From: Kytococcus aerolatus
GTDB lineage: Bacteria; Actinomycetota; Actinomycetes; Actinomycetales; Dermatophilaceae
DNA length: 64,000 bases
Assembly (NCBI RefSeq): GCF_900187395.1
Contig: NZ_FYEZ01000003.1
Location: 186,001 to 250,000, forward strand
Direction: 5' to 3'
The position numbers and the translations under genes were made by a program. The notes under the pieces were generated by a model. The model was not told the origin of the DNA. It searched no databases and worked only from the letters and a program-made list of their open reading frames with translations. Numbering within the stretch: the first letter of the stretch is position 1; every line of letters starts with the position of its first letter. This document shows, one piece after another, positions 20,629 through 28,740 of the stretch.

Positions 20629-21309
20629 TCAGGCCTCGAACTTGTAGCCCAGCCCGCGGATCGTGGTGATCAGGCGGGGACGGGAGGGGTCCTCCTCCAC
20701 TTTGCCGCGGACCCGCTTGATGTGGACGTCCAGGGTCTTGGTGTCCCCCACGTAGTCACTCCCCCAGACACGGTCGATGAGCTGGGAGCGGGTGAGCACC
20801 CGGCCGCTGTTGCGCATGAGGAACTCCAGGAGCTCGAACTCCTTGAGCGGCATCGCGATCTGCTCCCCCCGGACGACGACCACGTGGGAGTCGGCGTCGA
20901 GCTCGACCCCACCCGCCGCGACGGTCTGGTCGTCAGCGATCTCCGCCTCCCCCCGCCGGCGCAGCACGGCCTTGATCCGTGCCAGCAGCTCCCGGGAGCT
21001 GTAGGGCTTGGTGACGTAGTCGTCCGCACCGATCTCGAGGCCGACGACCTTGTCCACCTCGGAGTCCTTCGCGGTGAGCATGATGACCGGCACCGACGAG
21101 GTGCGCCGCAGCTCCCGGCAGACGTCGACGCCGGACATGCCCGGGAGCATGACGTCCAGGAGCACAAGATCCGCCGCGCGACGCTGGAAGCTCTCCATCG
21201 CCTCTGCGCCGTCCTCGACCACGGCGACGTCGAACCCCTCCCGCCCGAGCAGGTACGAGAGCGGCTCGCTGAACGACGGCTCGTCCTCGACGATCAGGAT
21301 GCGGGACAC
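20629..21309 (-). CDS. regX3: Phosphate response regulator RegX3
   Basis: This 226-residue OmpR-family regulator has a receiver domain with phosphorylation Asp52 in VLLDVMLPG and a conserved Lys in DDYVTKPYSS. Its winged-helix DNA-binding domain carries PLKEFELLEFLMRNSGRVLTR, RVWGSDYVGDTKTLDVHIKRVR and TIRGLGYKFEA. Sequence and order next to senX3, phoU and gpmA identify it as RegX3, which controls phosphate-starvation genes by binding Pho boxes. It follows senX3 with a gap of about 50 bases. Confidence 0.94.
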   Translation of the reverse strand: MSRILIVEDEPSFSEPLSYLLGREGFDVAVVEDGAEAMESFQRRAADLVLLDVMLPGMSGVDVCRELRRTSSVPVIMLTAKDSEVDKVVGLEIGADDYVTKPYSSRELLARIKAVLRRRGEAEIADDQTVAAGGVELDADSHVVVVRGEQIAMPLKEFELLEFLMRNSGRVLTRSQLIDRVWGSDYVGDTKTLDVHIKRVRGKVEEDPSRPRLITTIRGLGYKFEA

Positions 21310-21360
21310 GGGGTTCTCCTCCGGGGCGTGGGGTGGTGAGGGCAGCGTAACGAGTGGTGA

Positions 21361-22575
21361 TCAGGGCCCGACGGGCGATGCGGGAGGGTCGGCTGCGGGG
21401 TCCTCCTCGAGGTCGCCCTCGTCCCCGCCCGCGGTCTCCGTCTCGTCGATGACGGGCAGGGCCACGGTGAAGGTGGAGCCGACCCCGGGGCGGGACCAGA
21501 CGGTGACCACACCACCGTGGGTGGCCACCACGTGGCGGACGATCGCCAGCCCCAGACCGCTCCCCCCGGTGTTGCGCGAACGGGCACCGTCCACCCGGTA
21601 GAAGCGCTCGAAGATGCGCTCCAGGTCGGCCGGGGGGATGCCCATGCCCTGGTCGGTGACGAGCACCCGCACCAGGCCGTCCGCCTCGTCCTCGCGCGCC
21701 GAGACGACGACCTTCGTCCCCGGGTCGGAGTAGGTCACCGCGTTGACGAGCAGGTTGCGCAGGGCGGTCATCAGCATGTCGGGGTCGCCGTACACGGTGC
21801 TCGGCAGCCCGTGGGCCAGCCCGGCCAGGCGGACCGCCACCCCCTTGTCATCGGCCATCACCCGCACCTGGTCGATCGCCGTGCCCACGACCTCCAGGAC
21901 GTTCACCGGCACCGGCTGGCTGGCCCACTCCCCGGCCTGCACCCGGGAGAACTCCACGATCTCCTGCACGAGCGAGGAGAGCCGCTCGGCCTCCACCTGC
22001 ATCCGGGAGGCGAAGTGCCGGACCGCCTCGGGGTCGTCGTGGGCGTCGTGGACGGCCTCGGCCAGCAGCCCCAGCCCCCCGACCGGGGTCTTCAGCTCGT
22101 GGCTCACGTTGGCCACGAAGTCGCGACGAACCTCCTCCACCCGCTGCGCCCGGGAGCGGTCGTCCAGCAGGACGACGAAGTGGTCAGGATCCAGGGGCAG
22201 CACGCGGACACCGAGCGCGACCCGCCCTCCCTCGAGCATGCTCCGGGTGACGGTGACCTCCTCGTCGGCCACCTCCCCGGTGCGGTGGGCGGTCTCGACG
22301 ACCTCCCGGATCTCGGCCTGACGGATCAGACCGTCTCGGACGAAGCCCTGCTGCCGGGCGTCCTGGGTGGAGTAGACCACCGCCCCGGCGCCCCGGACCA
22401 CGATCGCGGTGGCGGCCAGCCCCTCCAGGAGCTGCCGCACCCCCGGGGAGAGCGGCCCCACCACGGCGCGGGCCTGCTGGCGCACTGGCCGGCGACGCAT
22501 CCCGGACCGCACCCCGAGGAAGCCGGCCACGAGCACCATCACCGCGGCCAGGAGGAAGGTCACCAGCTCCGGCAC
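21361..22575 (-). CDS. senX3: Phosphate sensor histidine kinase SenX3
   Basis: This 404-residue kinase has one membrane segment at the N-terminus (about 3-24), a PAS-like sensor region (about 45-150), the phosphoacceptor His159 in VSHELKTPVGGL, and an ATP-binding domain with NLLVNAVTYS, TDQGMGIPPADLERIFERF and GGSGLGLAIVRHVV. It phosphorylates RegX3 under phosphate limitation; in mycobacteria the PhoU-like proteins restrain it. It is divergent from phoU across a gap containing a Pho box. Confidence 0.94.
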   Translation of the reverse strand: MPELVTFLLAAVMVLVAGFLGVRSGMRRRPVRQQARAVVGPLSPGVRQLLEGLAATAIVVRGAGAVVYSTQDARQQGFVRDGLIRQAEIREVVETAHRTGEVADEEVTVTRSMLEGGRVALGVRVLPLDPDHFVVLLDDRSRAQRVEEVRRDFVANVSHELKTPVGGLGLLAEAVHDAHDDPEAVRHFASRMQVEAERLSSLVQEIVEFSRVQAGEWASQPVPVNVLEVVGTAIDQVRVMADDKGVAVRLAGLAHGLPSTVYGDPDMLMTALRNLLVNAVTYSDPGTKVVVSAREDEADGLVRVLVTDQGMGIPPADLERIFERFYRVDGARSRNTGGSGLGLAIVRHVVATHGGVVTVWSRPGVGSTFTVALPVIDETETAGGDEGDLEEDPAADPPASPVGP

Positions 22576-22712
22576 GGCGCACTCCTAGCAGACGGGCCCC
22601 CGAGAGCGGCGGGCACGAGTCCGAGGGTCATGGGTGCACTGTAGGGCGCACCTCCCGCGACCGGCCCCCGGGGAGGAGCGTCGCCCGGGGACCCACGCCC
22701 CGGACACCTCCC

Positions 22713-22745
22713 GTTCACCCCACCGGTGGCCAGCATTCACGCGAC
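22713..22745 (+). promoter_or_regulatory. Pho box (RegX3/PhoP-type) before phoU
   Basis: GTTCACCCCAC (22713-22723) matches the 11-base actinobacterial Pho-box repeat. A second, weaker copy ATTCACGCGAC (22735-22745) lies exactly two units (22 bases) further on, with a poorly matching middle unit. It sits in the 210-base gap between senX3 and phoU, so it could serve both. Confidence 0.6.
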
Positions 22746-22785
22746 GGTGAAAGACTCACTCTCCGGCCACCAGAGGAGCTCCCCC

Positions 22786-23475
22786 ATGCGCACCCACTTC
22801 CAGCAGTCCCTCACCGAGGTGTCGGCCCTGCTGGTCGAGATGAGCCACCTGGTCGCCCAGGCCGTCGCGGAGGCGAGCGAAGCGCTCCGCACCGCGGACG
22901 GGCACCGCGCCGAGCAGGTGATCTCCGGCGACTCCCGGATCGACGCCTTCCAGGCCGAGGTGGAGGAGCGGGCGATCGAGCTGCTCGCCCGGGAGAGCCC
23001 GGTGGCACGGGACCTGCGGATGGTCGTCTCGGCCCTGCAGCTGGCCGCCTCCCTGGAGCGTGCCGGGGACCTCGCCCGCCACGTGGCCGAGCTGGCCCGC
23101 CGCCGCTACCCCGAGCTGGCCGTCCCCGCCCCGGCGCGGGCCACGGTGACCGAGATGGGACAGCTGGCCCACACCCTCGTCTCGCAGGCCGGGCAGGCGC
23201 TCGCCGACCAGGACATCGAGGCCGCCGCCCGGCTGGCGGTGCTCGACGACAGCCTCGACGCGCTCCACGTGAAGGTGTTCACGATCGCCCGGGAGGAGCT
23301 CACCGACCCGGGGCAGGCGGTGGACCTCACCCTCCTGAGCCGCTACTTCGAGCGGATCGGGGACCACGCCGTCTCCATCGGCCGCCGGGTGGAGTACCTC
23401 GTGAGCGGCACCCTCCACAAGCAGGGCGCCGTGGAGGAGAGCCACGAGGTGACGGTCGGGGGCGGGCAGCCCTGA
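22786..23475 (+). CDS. phoU: Phosphate signalling regulator PhoU
   Basis: This 229-residue all-helical protein is made of two three-helix PhoU repeats, with metal-binding-type motifs ERAGDLARHVAEL in the first and YFERIGDHAVSIGRRVEYL in the second. PhoU links the phosphate importer to the sensor kinase and keeps the pathway off when phosphate is plentiful. The ATG at 22786 has an AGAGGAG Shine-Dalgarno; an upstream in-frame start at 22726 would fall inside the Pho box and is less likely. Confidence 0.94.
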   Translation: MRTHFQQSLTEVSALLVEMSHLVAQAVAEASEALRTADGHRAEQVISGDSRIDAFQAEVEERAIELLARESPVARDLRMVVSALQLAASLERAGDLARHVAELARRRYPELAVPAPARATVTEMGQLAHTLVSQAGQALADQDIEAAARLAVLDDSLDALHVKVFTIAREELTDPGQAVDLTLLSRYFERIGDHAVSIGRRVEYLVSGTLHKQGAVEESHEVTVGGGQP

Positions 23476-23551
23476 GGCCCCTCGCCCCCGGGGGCGGTCA
23501 CCGGCGGGGACGACCCGACCGGCACCCTGTCAGCCCTGCGTCAGGGCCTCG

Positions 23552-24310
23552 TCAGTGCTTGGCGCCCTGGTTGGCCACCTCGGCGATGGCGCCGGCGGCG
23601 GCCTCCGGGTCCAGGTAGCGGCCACCGGGGGTAAGCGGGCGCAGGTCGGCGTCCAGCTCGTAGACCAGGGGGATGCCGGTGGGGATGTTCACCCCGGCGA
23701 TGTCCTCGTCGCTGATGCCGTCGAGCGTCTTGACCAGGGCCCGGAGGCTGTTCCCGTGGGCGGTGACCAGCACGGTCCTACCGGCCCGCAGGTCCGCGGC
23801 GATGGCCTCGTCCCAGTAGGGCACCAGGCGCTCCACGACGTCCTTGAGGCACTCCGTGGCGGGCACCTCCGAGCCGAGCTCGGCGTAGCGCGGGTCCTGC
23901 GCCTGGGACCACTCGGAGTCGGCCTCGAGGGCCGGCGGCGGGGTGTCGTAGCCACGGCGCCAGGCCATGAACTGCTCCTCGCCGTACTCGTCACGGATCT
24001 GCGCCTTGTCCTTGCCCTGGAGGGCGCCGTAGTGGCGCTCGTTGAGGCGCCAGTCGCGCTTCACGTCGATCCAGTGGCGGTCGGCGGCGTCGAGCGCCAG
24101 GTGGGCGGTGGTGATGGCGCGGCGCAGGCGGGAGGTGTGCAGCACGTCGGGCAGCAGGCCCTCCTCGCGCAGCATCTCGCCGCTGCGACGGGCCTCCTCG
24201 CGGCCCTTCTCGGTGAGGTCGACATCGACCCAGCCGGTGAACAGGTTCTTCTCGTTCCACTGGCTCTGGCCGTGGCGGAGCAGGATCAGGGTGTGGGCAG
24301 CATCGCTCAT
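23552..24310 (-). CDS. gpmA: 2,3-bisphosphoglycerate-dependent phosphoglycerate mutase
   Basis: This 252-residue glycolytic enzyme interconverts 3- and 2-phosphoglycerate. It shows the phospho-His motif [18 protein letters not shown], the catalytic [16 protein letters not shown] and [13 protein letters not shown]. Position near senX3-regX3 matches mycobacteria (gpm1-senX3-regX3). The start is leaderless-type, TAGGCT lying seven bases before the ATG. Confidence 0.96.
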   Translation of the reverse strand: MSDAAHTLILLRHGQSQWNEKNLFTGWVDVDLTEKGREEARRSGEMLREEGLLPDVLHTSRLRRAITTAHLALDAADRHWIDVKRDWRLNERHYGALQGKDKAQIRDEYGEEQFMAWRRGYDTPPPALEADSEWSQAQDPRYAELGSEVPATECLKDVVERLVPYWDEAIAADLRAGRTVLVTAHGNSLRALVKTLDGISDEDIAGVNIPTGIPLVYELDADLRPLTPGGRYLDPEAAAGAIAEVANQGAKH

Positions 24311-24317
24311 GCCCCTG

Positions 24318-24323
24318 AGCCTA
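24318..24323 (-). promoter_or_regulatory. -10 box TAGGCT, leaderless gpmA
   Basis: TAGGCT lies seven bases before the gpmA ATG. Confidence 0.5.
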
Positions 24324-24343
24324 TCGGTGCTGCCCGCAGCAGA

Positions 24344-24808
24344 TCAGACCTCGTCCTGCAGCGGAGGAAGGGAGGTCAGCTCCTCGGGGAGCGAGTTCTC
24401 GAAGTCCGAGAACTTCCCTCCCTGCCTGGGCAGGGAGTCCAGCTGCACGCGGTAGCCGTCCTCCTCCCCGTCGTCGTAGTGCAGGCTCATCTGCCCGACC
24501 AAGGACCGCTTCTCCCCACCACAGTCGGCGATCACGCCAAAGTCCTTCAGCGCCGCCGACGTTCCGTTCTCAGCCAGCTCGATGCTGTCCTCGTCCAAGG
24601 TGCACCGCTGGGAGAGTTCCTTCAGGGTCTCGGCCTGCTCGCGACCGAGCGGTTCCACGTAGATGCTCTGGTCCTTGTCCGGCTCGCCGGCGTTGAAGTG
24701 CTCCACGAACGCCGCCGCCTGCGCCTCCCCGGTGGCGCCGTCACAGCCCGTGAGGCCAAACACTGCAGCGGCACCCAGAAGCACAGGAAGGGCTCGCTTA
24801 ATATCCAT
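24344..24808 (-). CDS. Small lipoprotein, unknown function
   Basis: This 154-residue protein has a lipoprotein signal ending FGLTGCDG; the mature part is acidic and contains two further cysteines (QRCTLDED and ADCGGE) that could pair. I do not recognise the family. The start codon shares one base with the stop of the amidase-like frame upstream (TGATG), so the two are probably co-transcribed. Its G+C content is somewhat below that of the surrounding genes, in keeping with the low-G+C patch beside it. Confidence 0.75.
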   Translation of the reverse strand: MDIKRALPVLLGAAAVFGLTGCDGATGEAQAAAFVEHFNAGEPDKDQSIYVEPLGREQAETLKELSQRCTLDEDSIELAENGTSAALKDFGVIADCGGEKRSLVGQMSLHYDDGEEDGYRVQLDSLPRQGGKFSDFENSLPEELTSLPPLQDEV

Positions 24809-25365
24809 CAGAACTCCCCATAGTTGATGTGATAGTAGTCAAACCCAACAGAATTATTACTATCATCCGCCTTTGCCTTCGCCATCCACCACGAGGCATC
24901 GACGTTTTTTCGATCGCTCGTGTGCCCTGAAACACGGAGCCCATCCTTCGGACTATTCCCCGTGAAGATCATAACGTGATCCCGGCGGCCATCCTCTTCC
25001 CAGTCGGCATACAGCAGGTCCCCGATGGCAACGCCCCAATATTTGCTCACCACCCGACCGCGCTCTGTAGCCTGATGAAATCTGTAGTTGTCATGAGCAA
25101 CAGACCAGGGATGAGACCATGAATCTAGCGCATTGACCGGCCCATGCTTGTACCACCAAGCCCACTTTGAACCCTCGTCAACAGAGGTTCCCCGCATTTT
25201 CATTCCGCCATTCAGTAGAGCCTGCGAAATAAAGTTGGTACAGTCGTTGTCGAATGAACGGTATGCAGGATGGCGCCCCTCAGCCCAGCGCAGCGCATAT
25301 GCGGCAGCGTTCTTGCGAGAGACAGTCACGGCAGGCTCTACGGTCGAGGCAACTCGCACACCCAC
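24808..25365 (-). CDS. Amidase_6-type catalytic fragment (split gene, C-terminal part)
   Basis: This frame of 185 residues carries the whole catalytic part of an Amidase_6-like (papain-fold) secreted enzyme: AAAYALRWAEGRHPAYRSF, nucleophile Cys in DNDCTNFISQAL, Trp-rich SKWAWWYKHGPVN and the active-site His in DHVMIFTG. By itself it has no signal peptide. It is best read as the end of a gene that begins at 25981 and is interrupted by two frame changes. G+C is clearly lower than in the neighbouring genes, suggesting transfer. Peptidoglycan-peptide cleavage is a possible role, inferred from fold only. Confidence 0.75.
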   Translation of the reverse strand: MGVRVASTVEPAVTVSRKNAAAYALRWAEGRHPAYRSFDNDCTNFISQALLNGGMKMRGTSVDEGSKWAWWYKHGPVNALDSWSHPWSVAHDNYRFHQATERGRVVSKYWGVAIGDLLYADWEEDGRRDHVMIFTGNSPKDGLRVSGHTSDRKNVDASWWMAKAKADDSNNSVGFDYYHINYGEF

Positions 25366-25486
25366 CCCCTCACCAGCCCCCGCACCACACGCTTTTCCAC
25401 ACCCGCCCAGATACCTTCCCCTCGACTAGCCTCGGTCTCGCGCGCCCCCTGAACAAGTGGCCAATTTCCCTCCGGAACCTCGTTCT

Positions 25487-25981
25487 TCATAATTTTCCAC
25501 GTACCGCCCAAATTCTCCACACGAACCCTTCGAAGATATGACTCCACCATGGGCTCACCCCCCCCACTTCATCTATATATTCATAAACGTCCGTCTCCCT
25601 TGCGGTCACCTCGACCACTCCAGGCCCCATAATCCGGTGGCCCACCAATTCTACTGAGACCCGACCTGGAAGGACATTAAGACGTTCATCACCAACAACC
25701 AGTACATCCTCGCTCCGCAGAAGGTCCCGCAGATCATCCTCCTCGCTCGCCGCTGACCCACTGACTTGAACCCTCCCGTCCATGTAGCGAGAAGCGGAGG
25801 CACCCACATTCGGCAGGGCATGGCGATTCCCACCAATGGTGGAGGCCCTCTCCTGGGAAAGGGCCTCCACTTGGGCCACAATTTCACCAACTGGCGGATC
25901 ACTGGCCGACGCAGTCTCTACCACGCCAACGCTTGAGAGAACCCCACCGACTGCCACTAGAACAACACGTGCCCGCAACAT
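25487..25981 (-). CDS. Signal peptide and N-terminal domain of the split amidase-like gene
   Basis: The 164-residue frame starts MLRARVVLVAVGG and has a signal peptide ending ETASAS. Its domain contains LPGRVSVELVGHRIMGPGVVEVTARETDVYEYIDEVGG, the kind of beta-rich region that precedes the catalytic domain in secreted Amidase_6 proteins. After GG the frame runs into unrelated sequence (WSHIFEGFVWRIW) and stops, while the expected continuation (VESYLRRVRVENLGG) is in the next frame. So it is a fragment, not an independent gene, unless the break is a sequencing error. Confidence 0.6.
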   Translation of the reverse strand: MLRARVVLVAVGGVLSSVGVVETASASDPPVGEIVAQVEALSQERASTIGGNRHALPNVGASASRYMDGRVQVSGSAASEEDDLRDLLRSEDVLVVGDERLNVLPGRVSVELVGHRIMGPGVVEVTARETDVYEYIDEVGGVSPWWSHIFEGFVWRIWAVRGKL

Positions 25982-26021
25982 TTCCCCTCCTCGTCACCCA
26001 ACTCTCTTGCGCTACAGCGCA

Positions 26022-26609
26022 TCACCTTTGACCCTCCAGGAGGTGGCGGAAAGCCTCCAGGTTGCGGGTGCTCTCCCCTCGGGAGAGGCGCCAGTCCCAC
26101 TCCGCCTGCATGGCCGAGCGGAAGCCCAGCGCGAGGACCTCGTTGAAGATGCCGTCGCTGGCCTGGAGAATCGCCCCGAGGGTCTCGTCGAGCCAGGTCT
26201 CGGTGGCGCCGGCCAGCGGGGCACGCCCCACCAGGTAGACGTCCCCGGAGTCGTCGACGGCGTAGGCGATACCGGGCAGGCCCAGGTTGCGACGCAGCAG
26301 CAGCCGGTGGACCGCCTCGTGGTTCTCGTCGGCGTTCCGGACCACGAAGGCGATGACCCCCACCGAGCGCTCCCCCACCCGCACCTGCACGACCGTGCGC
26401 AGCTTGCGCTCCCCCGGCAGGGTGATGGCCCAGACCGGGATGTCCCGGCCGGCGTCGTCGACGATCCGCTCGGCCGCCACGCCCTCCACGTGCTCCGGGG
26501 AGGACGGGTCGGCGTAGGCAGCCACCCAGGCCTCGACCACGGCCACGGCGGCGGCACGGGTGGCGGAGCGGCTCACGGGGGCGGCACCCTCGGTGCGGTC
26601 AGGCGTCAT
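26022..26609 (-). CDS. YbjN-domain protein
   Basis: This 195-residue protein belongs to the YbjN family, whose fold resembles type III secretion chaperones. It shows VWAITLPGERKLRTVVQVRVGER, LLRRNLGLPGIAYAVDDSGDVYLVGR and a C-terminal helix. In mycobacteria the equivalent gene (Rv0487) also lies between mshA and gpm1, so this is conserved order. The function is not known. The ATG at 26607-26609 is five bases after an AGGAGG Shine-Dalgarno and overlaps the end of mshA; a GTG three bases earlier is closer to the ribosome site. Confidence 0.85.
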   Translation of the reverse strand: MTPDRTEGAAPVSRSATRAAAVAVVEAWVAAYADPSSPEHVEGVAAERIVDDAGRDIPVWAITLPGERKLRTVVQVRVGERSVGVIAFVVRNADENHEAVHRLLLRRNLGLPGIAYAVDDSGDVYLVGRAPLAGATETWLDETLGAILQASDGIFNEVLALGFRSAMQAEWDWRLSRGESTRNLEAFRHLLEGQR

Positions 26610-27879
26610 CACGGCCTCCTGCGAGCTCGCCGTAGGCGGTCAGGTGCGCGGCCGCGGCGTCCCGCCACGAGAGCCGCTCCCCCCGGCGGGCCGCGCGCAC
26701 CGCCAGCTCATCACGGAGGGCGGCGTCACCCAGCACCGCCCTCAGGGCATCCGCCCACGGGGCAGGCTCGTGCCCCTCCACGAGGAGACCCGCCCCGTCG
26801 AGAGCCCGAGGCAGACCCCCTACGTGGGCGGCCACGACCGGCGCCCCGACGGCGAGCGCCTCGGCGGCCACGAGGCCGAAGGACTCGGTGCGGCTCGGGA
26901 CGGCCACCACGTCCGCGGCGGCGAGGATCTCCGCGAGCTCGGCGGGCGGCACGGCACCGCGGGTGTGCAGCCGGTCGCGCGCCGGGGAGGTCACGATGCG
27001 CGCGGGCAGCCAGTCGGAACCGGAGGCCCCGCTCGGACCGCCCACGAAGAGCACGTGGACCGGCGCGGCGGCGCGCGCGGCCAGCGCCTCGGCGGCCGCC
27101 ACGAGGACGTCCTGCCCCTTCACCTCCTGCCAGCGGCCGGCCTGCACCACGAGCAGCGCGTCCGGCCCCAGCCCGAGGGATCCCCGCACCTCCTCGCGCA
27201 CGGCCTCCCGGCGGGTCGGCTCGAGGGGGCGGAAGGTGTCGGTGTCCACACCCGGCGGGATGACGGTGACGCGTTCGCGCGCGGCACCCTGCTCGAGGAG
27301 CTCCTCGGCCTCCTCGGGGGTGCTCGCCACGGCCAGGTCGACCGTGCGCAGCAGCTGGGTCTCGGCCTCGAGCCGTCCGGCGGGCTCCGGCAGCCAGTCC
27401 CCCACCCCGGTGAGCTCGGCATTCTTCGTGGCACCCAGCGTGTGCATCGTGTGGGCGTGCAGCGGCAGCCGCCCCACCGGGAGGCCGGCGCACGCCTCGC
27501 AGGTCAGCCGCTCGGCGGCGAGCCCGGAGAGCCAGTAGTGCGAGTGCACGACGTCCGCGGTCAGACCCGCGGCCACGAGATCGGCCAGGACGGCGTCCCC
27601 GAAGTCCCCGGTGGTGCCCGGGAGGTCCTCCTTGGTCGCGCCCGGCGGGCCGACGGGCAGCCCCACGACGGTGACGTCCCGGTCGTCCACCTCCCAGCGC
27701 TCCCCGGTCTCCGAGCGCGTGTAGACCCGCACCCGGGCCCCCAGCGCCGCCTGGGCGCGGGAGAGCTGCCGCACGTAGGTGTTCATGCCCCCGGCGTCGC
27801 CCGTGCCGGGATCCTCCAGGGGTGAGGTGTGCAGGCTGAGCACCACGACGGTGGGCTGCGGGGCGGGCGAGGTGGTCAC
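26599..27879 (-). CDS. mshA: Mycothiol glycosyltransferase MshA
   Basis: This 426-residue GT4-family enzyme transfers GlcNAc to myo-inositol-3-phosphate, the first step of mycothiol synthesis. It shows the N-terminal LHTSPLEDPGTGDAGGMN (UDP-sugar loop), VVHSHYWLSG, HAHTMHTLGATKN, PPGVDTDTFRP and the EX7E motif region PSRTESFGLVAAEALAVGAPVVA. Start is GTG at 27877-27879, preceded by CAGACT seven bases away, so it may be leaderless. A longer upstream frame overlapping the divergent methyltransferase gene is rejected. Confidence 0.94.
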   Translation of the reverse strand: MTTSPAPQPTVVVLSLHTSPLEDPGTGDAGGMNTYVRQLSRAQAALGARVRVYTRSETGERWEVDDRDVTVVGLPVGPPGATKEDLPGTTGDFGDAVLADLVAAGLTADVVHSHYWLSGLAAERLTCEACAGLPVGRLPLHAHTMHTLGATKNAELTGVGDWLPEPAGRLEAETQLLRTVDLAVASTPEEAEELLEQGAARERVTVIPPGVDTDTFRPLEPTRREAVREEVRGSLGLGPDALLVVQAGRWQEVKGQDVLVAAAEALAARAAAPVHVLFVGGPSGASGSDWLPARIVTSPARDRLHTRGAVPPAELAEILAAADVVAVPSRTESFGLVAAEALAVGAPVVAAHVGGLPRALDGAGLLVEGHEPAPWADALRAVLGDAALRDELAVRAARRGERLSWRDAAAAHLTAYGELAGGRDDA

Positions 27880-27936
27880 CTCCCAGAGTCTGCCACCGGC
27901 TTCTCCAGCAGGCCCCGCCCAGTACGCTCGGCCACC

Positions 27937-28713
27937 ATGCGGCCGGTCGGGGACATCACGCGTGGGACGACCGCCCCCAACCGGCTGCGCCGCGTGGACC
28001 GGTGGATGGTGCGCCGGCTGGGGTCGGTGCTGCGGGCCACGCCCGAGCCCCTCGTGGTGGACCTCGGTTTCGGCGCGCTGCCCCTGACGACCGCCGAGAC
28101 CTTCGACCGGGTGCGCGCCGTCGCCCCGGGCGCCCGGGTGCTCGGCCTGGAGATCGACCCCGAGCGGGTCGCCGCCGCCCAGTCGTGGGCCCGCCCCGGG
28201 CTCTCCTTCGCCCGGGGCGGTTTCGAACTGGCCGGCCTCACCGGGCGGATCACCGCCCTGCGGGCCTTCAACGTGCTGCGTCAGTACCCCGAGGAGGCCG
28301 TCCCGGAGGCCTGGGCCCAGCTCCGGGCCGGGCTCACCGCGGACGGGCTCCTCCTGGAGGGCACCTCCAACGAGATCGGCCAGCGGGCGGTCTGGGTGAC
28401 CCTCGACCGGAACGGTCCGCTGACCCTCACCCTTTCCTGGGCGATGGCCCAGGTGGACCCGCCCTCGGCCATCGCCGAGCGGCTGCCCAAGGTGCTCATC
28501 CATCACAACGTGCCCGGGCAGCCCGTCCACGCCCTGCTGCAGGAGCTCGACATGGCCTGGCACACCCACGCCCACCTGGCCACCTGGGGGCGGCGGCAAC
28601 GCTTTGCCGCCGCGGGCCGCACCCTGGCCGCCCGCTGGCCAGTCGTCGACGCCCGGCACGGCCCCCGCCGCGGGGAGCTCACCGTCCCCTGGGAGACGGT
28701 CGCCCCGGTGTGA
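27937..28713 (+). CDS. SAM-dependent class I methyltransferase
   Basis: This 258-residue protein shows the SAM-binding core: VVDLGFGALPLTT (motif I, with Gly-x-Gly), VLGLEIDPERVAAAQ (acidic loop) and ITALRAFNVLRQYPEEAV (motif near the substrate pocket). It is divergent from mshA. The substrate is unknown. The ATG at 27937 gives an N-terminus MRPVGDITRGTT, with a possible -10 TACGCT eight bases upstream and no Shine-Dalgarno. The end of the gene is convergent with the hydrolase. Confidence 0.85.
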   Translation: MRPVGDITRGTTAPNRLRRVDRWMVRRLGSVLRATPEPLVVDLGFGALPLTTAETFDRVRAVAPGARVLGLEIDPERVAAAQSWARPGLSFARGGFELAGLTGRITALRAFNVLRQYPEEAVPEAWAQLRAGLTADGLLLEGTSNEIGQRAVWVTLDRNGPLTLTLSWAMAQVDPPSAIAERLPKVLIHHNVPGQPVHALLQELDMAWHTHAHLATWGRRQRFAAAGRTLAARWPVVDARHGPRRGELTVPWETVAPV

Positions 28714-28740
28714 ACCACCCCCACCGCGGGGAGCGGTTCA
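28711..28740. terminator. Imperfect hairpin between convergent genes
   Basis: TGAACC...CCCC and GGGG...GGTTCA arms cover the two stop codons with small bulges; it is the only candidate terminator in the gap. Confidence 0.4.

Larger units (their letters stand above)
24808..25981 (-). pseudogene. Frameshifted secreted amidase-like gene, full extent
   Basis: Three frames line up as one protein: signal peptide plus N-terminal domain (25981 to about 25566), a middle part (about 25556-25340, including VESYLRRVRVENLGGTWKIM) and the catalytic part (25365-24808). Both breaks fall in runs of C on the plus strand (eight C at 25558-25565; five C at 25365-25369). One extra base in each run would restore a single frame of about 390 residues. 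Either real decay or two homopolymer sequencing errors would explain it. Confidence 0.6.

Noticed and set aside
23476-23551. Terminator between phoU and gpmA
   Set aside because: The only repeat (CGCCCCCGGGGGCG) has no loop room and other pairings are weak.
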